Source: Chloroflexota bacterium
Lineage (GTDB): Bacteria > Chloroflexota > Ktedonobacteria > Ktedonobacterales > Ktedonobacteraceae
Assembly: GCA_021828635.1 (NCBI GenBank)
Contig: JAJZEJ010000457.1
Span: forward strand, 1-7,212
DNA length: 7,212 nucleotides
Direction of reading: 5' to 3'
The notes under the pieces are model-generated. The model made no database searches, was not told where the DNA came from, and worked only from the letters and a program-made list of their open reading frames with translations. This document shows positions 5,274-7,212 of the stretch, piece after piece; the first letter of the stretch is position 1; each line of letters starts with the position of its first letter. Both the position numbers and the translations under genes were made by a program.

Positions 5274-5939
5274 TCAAGAAACCCTCCTTTCATCTTCGTC
5301 ATGCTCGCTCCTCTCGCACGATGGCGGCACAGTTGGTTGAACGACCGTGAAGCCACCATTGCTTTCTATGATGAGTCGCCGCCGAACCATCGTTTGCAGC
5401 ACCTCGTGCAGGTCATCGACGACCGAGAGAGGCGTAGCTCGAAACGGTTGGTTGGTTGCGATCCAGTAGGCAAGCGTCTGGACATCAAATGACGCCAATG
5501 CGGTGGCGAGGAAGCGCGTGCGGGCCATCTGCTCAAGAGAGAGTGGCGTGGGATGGGTACACAACAGTCTCAAGAGATCATGTTGCACCTCCTCATCTGG
5601 CCTGAGCAAGCTCCCGAGCATCTGGTAGCCACCAGCACGCTGACCGGTAGGCCAGTGCAACAGTGGTTGCCTTTGCAGGAGCGCCGCCCGTTGCCAGAGC
5701 AGCGGGCAAGCACAGCACAGCAGGCAGCACGCAGGCGTAGGCCATGCTGCTTTGATCACGCTGACTAGCTCATCGACGATAGGTTGCGTGAGGAGCGATT
5801 CGGCCTGCGCTGCATCAAGACTGACGGTTGATTGACCTGTCTGTCGGACCTGGACCAGCGCCTGAGCGACCACGTGCGCCAGGCGCTCCTGTTGCTGCTC
5901 TGCTTGACTGGCAAGCGTGCGTAAGACAAGCGTCGTCAT
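5274..5939 (-). CDS. Hypothetical protein with dense cysteine cluster and possible winged helix
   Basis: A 221-residue protein I do not recognise. Residues about 1-60 are predicted helical and Gln/Ala-rich (SQAEQQQERLAHVVAQAL). Five cysteines fall in eight residues (71, 72, 75, 76, 78: CCLLCCAC), an arrangement that could bind a metal or iron-sulfur centre or form disulfides. The C-terminal half (about 130-205) is helical and ends MVRRRLIIESNGGFTV, which looks like the last helix and beta-wing of a winged-helix domain; this is inference only. An earlier in-frame start at 6053 is rejected because the ATG at 5939 has AAGGAGG at 5946-5952, six bases upstream, and forms an ATGA overlap with the preceding stop. 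The stop abuts the clamp GTG with no gap, so the two are almost certainly translated together and this protein may act with the clamp. Confidence 0.75.
   Translation of the reverse strand: MTTLVLRTLASQAEQQQERLAHVVAQALVQVRQTGQSTVSLDAAQAESLLTQPIVDELVSVIKAAWPTPACCLLCCACPLLWQRAALLQRQPLLHWPTGQRAGGYQMLGSLLRPDEEVQHDLLRLLCTHPTPLSLEQMARTRFLATALASFDVQTLAYWIATNQPFRATPLSVVDDLHEVLQTMVRRRLIIESNGGFTVVQPTVPPSCERSEHDEDERRVS
5283..5290 (-). promoter_or_regulatory. Ribosome binding site supporting the GTG start of the clamp gene
   Basis: AAAGGAGG on the - strand lies inside the end of the upstream gene, nine bases before the GTG at 5273. It is a near-ideal Shine-Dalgarno and explains why a non-ATG start is used. 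Confidence 0.8.
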
Positions 5940-6262
5940 CGGATGCCTCCTTCTCGCATCACCGGCGGCAGTTCCTTGATCTGGACGCTGCGCTGCGCTG
6001 CGTTGGTGATGCGGACTTCGCGGACAATGGCAACCAGCAAGGCAGCCTGACACCAGACTTGCACTTGGGCAGAGGTCGCAGCGTCAGCAAGCTCGATGAG
6101 GAGAAACTGATACTGACTCTGGAACTCTATTCCAGTATGGATGATGGCTTCGTGGCCCACGATCTCTTCGAGTTGCCTATACACACGGGGAAACTCTTCA
6201 CGGGTCGTGGTGATGAAGAGGGTTCCACTCAGAGGGTGGGATGGTGATGGAAGTTCGGTCAT
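5936..6262 (-). CDS. Small hypothetical protein (108 residues)
   Basis: Not recognised. The segment GTLFITTTREEFPRVYRQLEEI (13-34) suggests a beta strand followed by a helix. Residues about 45-60 (FQSQYQFLLIELAD) and 66-85 (QVQVWCQAALLVAIVREVRI) suggest a strand-helix-strand arrangement, compatible with a small alpha/beta domain. There is no signal peptide, and the one hydrophobic stretch (about 73-80) is too short for a membrane span. ATG at 6262 has GGAGGAG at 6272-6278, nine bases upstream, and lies three bases after the preceding stop. Its TGA overlaps the next ATG (ATGA). Membership of the clamp operon is clear; function is unknown. Confidence 0.72.
   Translation of the reverse strand: MTELPSPSHPLSGTLFITTTREEFPRVYRQLEEIVGHEAIIHTGIEFQSQYQFLLIELADAATSAQVQVWCQAALLVAIVREVRITNAAQRSVQIKELPPVMREGGIR
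5946..5952 (-). promoter_or_regulatory. Ribosome binding site deciding the start at 5939
   Basis: AAGGAGG on the - strand sits six bases before the ATG at 5939 and within the end of the preceding gene. It rules out the upstream alternative start at 6053, which would overlap that gene by 118 bases. Confidence 0.8.
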
Positions 6263-6265
6263 GGT

Positions 6266-6928
6266 TTAAGACTCCTCCTTGTCATGTTTTTGCTCTTCGT
6301 CTGGCAGGGAGTAGATGCCTTCTAACAGGCTACGTTGTTGTTGTTCCCAATACGCCTGACAATGGCCGGCACAGTGGAACGGTCCTACTGAGCGACAATC
6401 TCTGGCGCATTTTTTCAGCATCTCCTCCTCGTCTCCGCTGTATACCTGATAATGGATGGCTAGTCCATGCACGCGACAGAGCAGTTGCATGGGTACGCCG
6501 TAACGCCCATCGTCATAGTCGATGAACTCTCCTCCTAAAAAGTGCCGCCTCGGCGGATATTTTTCAGAATGGCAGTGTCGGCATTCCCAGTCAGGATGAT
6601 AGTACAGCTGCTCCTCATCACTCACGAGCGGGAGCCGTCCGCCTGCTGCCAGGGTACGCAGTTCTCGAGGCGTGAAGAGGGCGCTGGTACCAACGGCGAC
6701 AATATCGCCGTAGCGTGGATCCTCTGAAGAGGGAAGGCGCTTGCCATACTCAGTGACCAGGCAAGAGAGAGGATGGTCAGGATACGGGCTACTCTCCAGG
6801 AGAAAGATGCGCCGGGGCAAGCTCTGCAAAAACGGATCGATCTGCTCAGCAGGGAGCCAGCGAAGCAAGGAACCAGAGGATTCATCCTGGTGCGGGCCGT
6901 ACCAGGCTACGATGCATTCCCTGGTCAT
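6266..6928 (-). CDS. Cys/His-rich hypothetical protein, probable zinc binder
   Basis: A 220-residue protein I cannot name. The first 110 residues have no recognisable motif. From 116 onward there are four Cys/His pairs: Cys116-x2-Cys119 (with His120), Cys151-x2-His154, Cys174-x3-Cys178 and Cys186-x3-Cys190 (with His185 and His189). This would suit two structural zinc sites, perhaps in a treble-clef or ribbon arrangement. The last 20 residues are acidic and Lys/Glu-rich. ATG at 6928 overlaps the preceding stop as ATGA; its own ribosome site is weak (AGGA about eleven bases away), consistent with coupled re-initiation. The stop at 6266 is three bases from the next start. It could be a nucleic-acid-binding or protein-protein adaptor in the clamp operon, but nothing in the sequence decides. 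Confidence 0.72.
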   Translation of the reverse strand: MTRECIVAWYGPHQDESSGSLLRWLPAEQIDPFLQSLPRRIFLLESSPYPDHPLSCLVTEYGKRLPSSEDPRYGDIVAVGTSALFTPRELRTLAAGGRLPLVSDEEQLYYHPDWECRHCHSEKYPPRRHFLGGEFIDYDDGRYGVPMQLLCRVHGLAIHYQVYSGDEEEMLKKCARDCRSVGPFHCAGHCQAYWEQQQRSLLEGIYSLPDEEQKHDKEES

Positions 6929-7212
6929 AGCCTGGTTTCCTGTATCCCTGTCTCATCGTCTGGCAGATCACGTGGCAAAGCAGGGGCAATCAACTCGGCG
7001 AGTTCGTGCCAAGTGTCGAGCAGGAGAGGCAGATTGCCTGGCTCGGAGGCAGGTTGGGCAATGCCGAGCATCACCATGGCTTCATCCTGCAAGGGCGGGC
7101 AGTCGAGCAGAAAGGCACCTCCCTTCCATTGCCAGTTCTCGGTTCCCGATGCCCCATGTCCTGGCGGGATGTCACGGGTAAACGCTTGACTGTCCTGGGC
7201 GGTGAGGACATG
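6925..7212 (-). CDS. Partial hypothetical protein running off the right edge
   Basis: An open frame enters from the right edge and continues for 95 codons to TGA at 6925-6927. It has no start inside the window other than internal Met codons near the middle (MVMLG), so it is the 3' end of a longer gene. Reasons to accept it: no stop in 288 bases; a protein-like composition (GGAFLLDCPPLQDEAMVML, then LPLLLDTWHELAELIAPALP, a probable amphipathic helix); and a 4-base ATGA overlap with the next gene, matching the spacing style of the operon. The C terminus is acidic (LPDDETGIQE). I recognise no family. Confidence 0.65.
   Translation of the reverse strand, partial: HVLTAQDSQAFTRDIPPGHGASGTENWQWKGGAFLLDCPPLQDEAMVMLGIAQPASEPGNLPLLLDTWHELAELIAPALPRDLPDDETGIQETRL

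Noticed and set aside
4050..5492. Several + strand open frames (210 and 235 codons) opposite the clamp gene
   Set aside because: These are shadows of the clamp and its upstream neighbour, caused by few stop codons in GC-rich antisense sequence.
5940..6053. N-terminal extension of the cysteine-cluster gene to 6053
   Set aside because: It would overlap the 108-residue gene by 118 bases and encodes a Pro/His/Arg-rich segment. The ATG at 5939 has an ideal ribosome site.

Overview
The window looks like accessory DNA where the trailing end of a mobile element meets a block of tightly packed, mostly unrecognised genes. Base composition is moderately GC-rich. Genes on both strands are preceded by strong AAGGAGG-type ribosome binding sites. 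A Tn554-type transposase cassette beside a spare sliding-clamp gene, with many small unknown proteins, would fit a large-genome bacterium such as a Ktedonobacteria (Chloroflexota) or a Gram-positive lineage. This taxonomic guess rests on overall impression, not on a diagnostic gene.

Left part, + strand (1-1745): the 3' portion of a tyrosine recombinase of the Tn554 TnpB kind, with all six catalytic positions visible and a C-terminal cysteine cluster. It overlaps by 26 bases a 131-residue TnpC-like accessory protein with a helix-turn-helix and a C-terminal coiled coil. The first transposase gene of such a cassette would lie left of the window.

Middle (1746-2093): 348 bases without a gene, but not empty. 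Bases 1791-2046 contain at least six mutually nested complementary segments, including a perfect 19-bp stem, a 14-nt closing strand split around a small hairpin, and side hairpins. Together they read as a compact multi-branched RNA of about 256 nt encoded directly downstream of the transposase genes. I could not assign it to a known RNA class; it is the most interesting object here.

Right part, - strand (2094-7212): eight genes reading toward the transposon. From upstream to downstream they are: a partial gene at the right edge (6925-7212), a cysteine/histidine-rich likely zinc protein (6266-6928), a 108-residue unknown (5936-6262), a protein with a dense cysteine cluster and possible winged helix (5274-5939), a DNA polymerase III beta-clamp homologue (4011-5273), a 166-residue unknown (3378-3878), and two tandem paralogues (2881-3378 and 2094-2798). 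The first five overlap or abut (ATGA overlap, 3-nt gap, ATGA overlap, zero gap), so they are very probably one translationally coupled operon delivering the clamp with four unknown partners. After a 132-bp gap containing two crossing inverted repeats, the unknown 166-residue gene is coupled to the first paralogue through a TGATG overlap.

The two paralogues share a Cys / Glu-His-Gly-Trp / Ile-Asp-Pro pattern, suggesting a papain- or transglutaminase-like fold with a Cys-His-Asp triad. The copy nearest the transposon carries an in-frame 9-bp tandem repeat (Thr-Gln-Gln) between its His and Asp motifs and a C-terminal tail of about 70 residues that its sister lacks. No polymerase, clamp loader, tRNA, rRNA or CRISPR array is visible.
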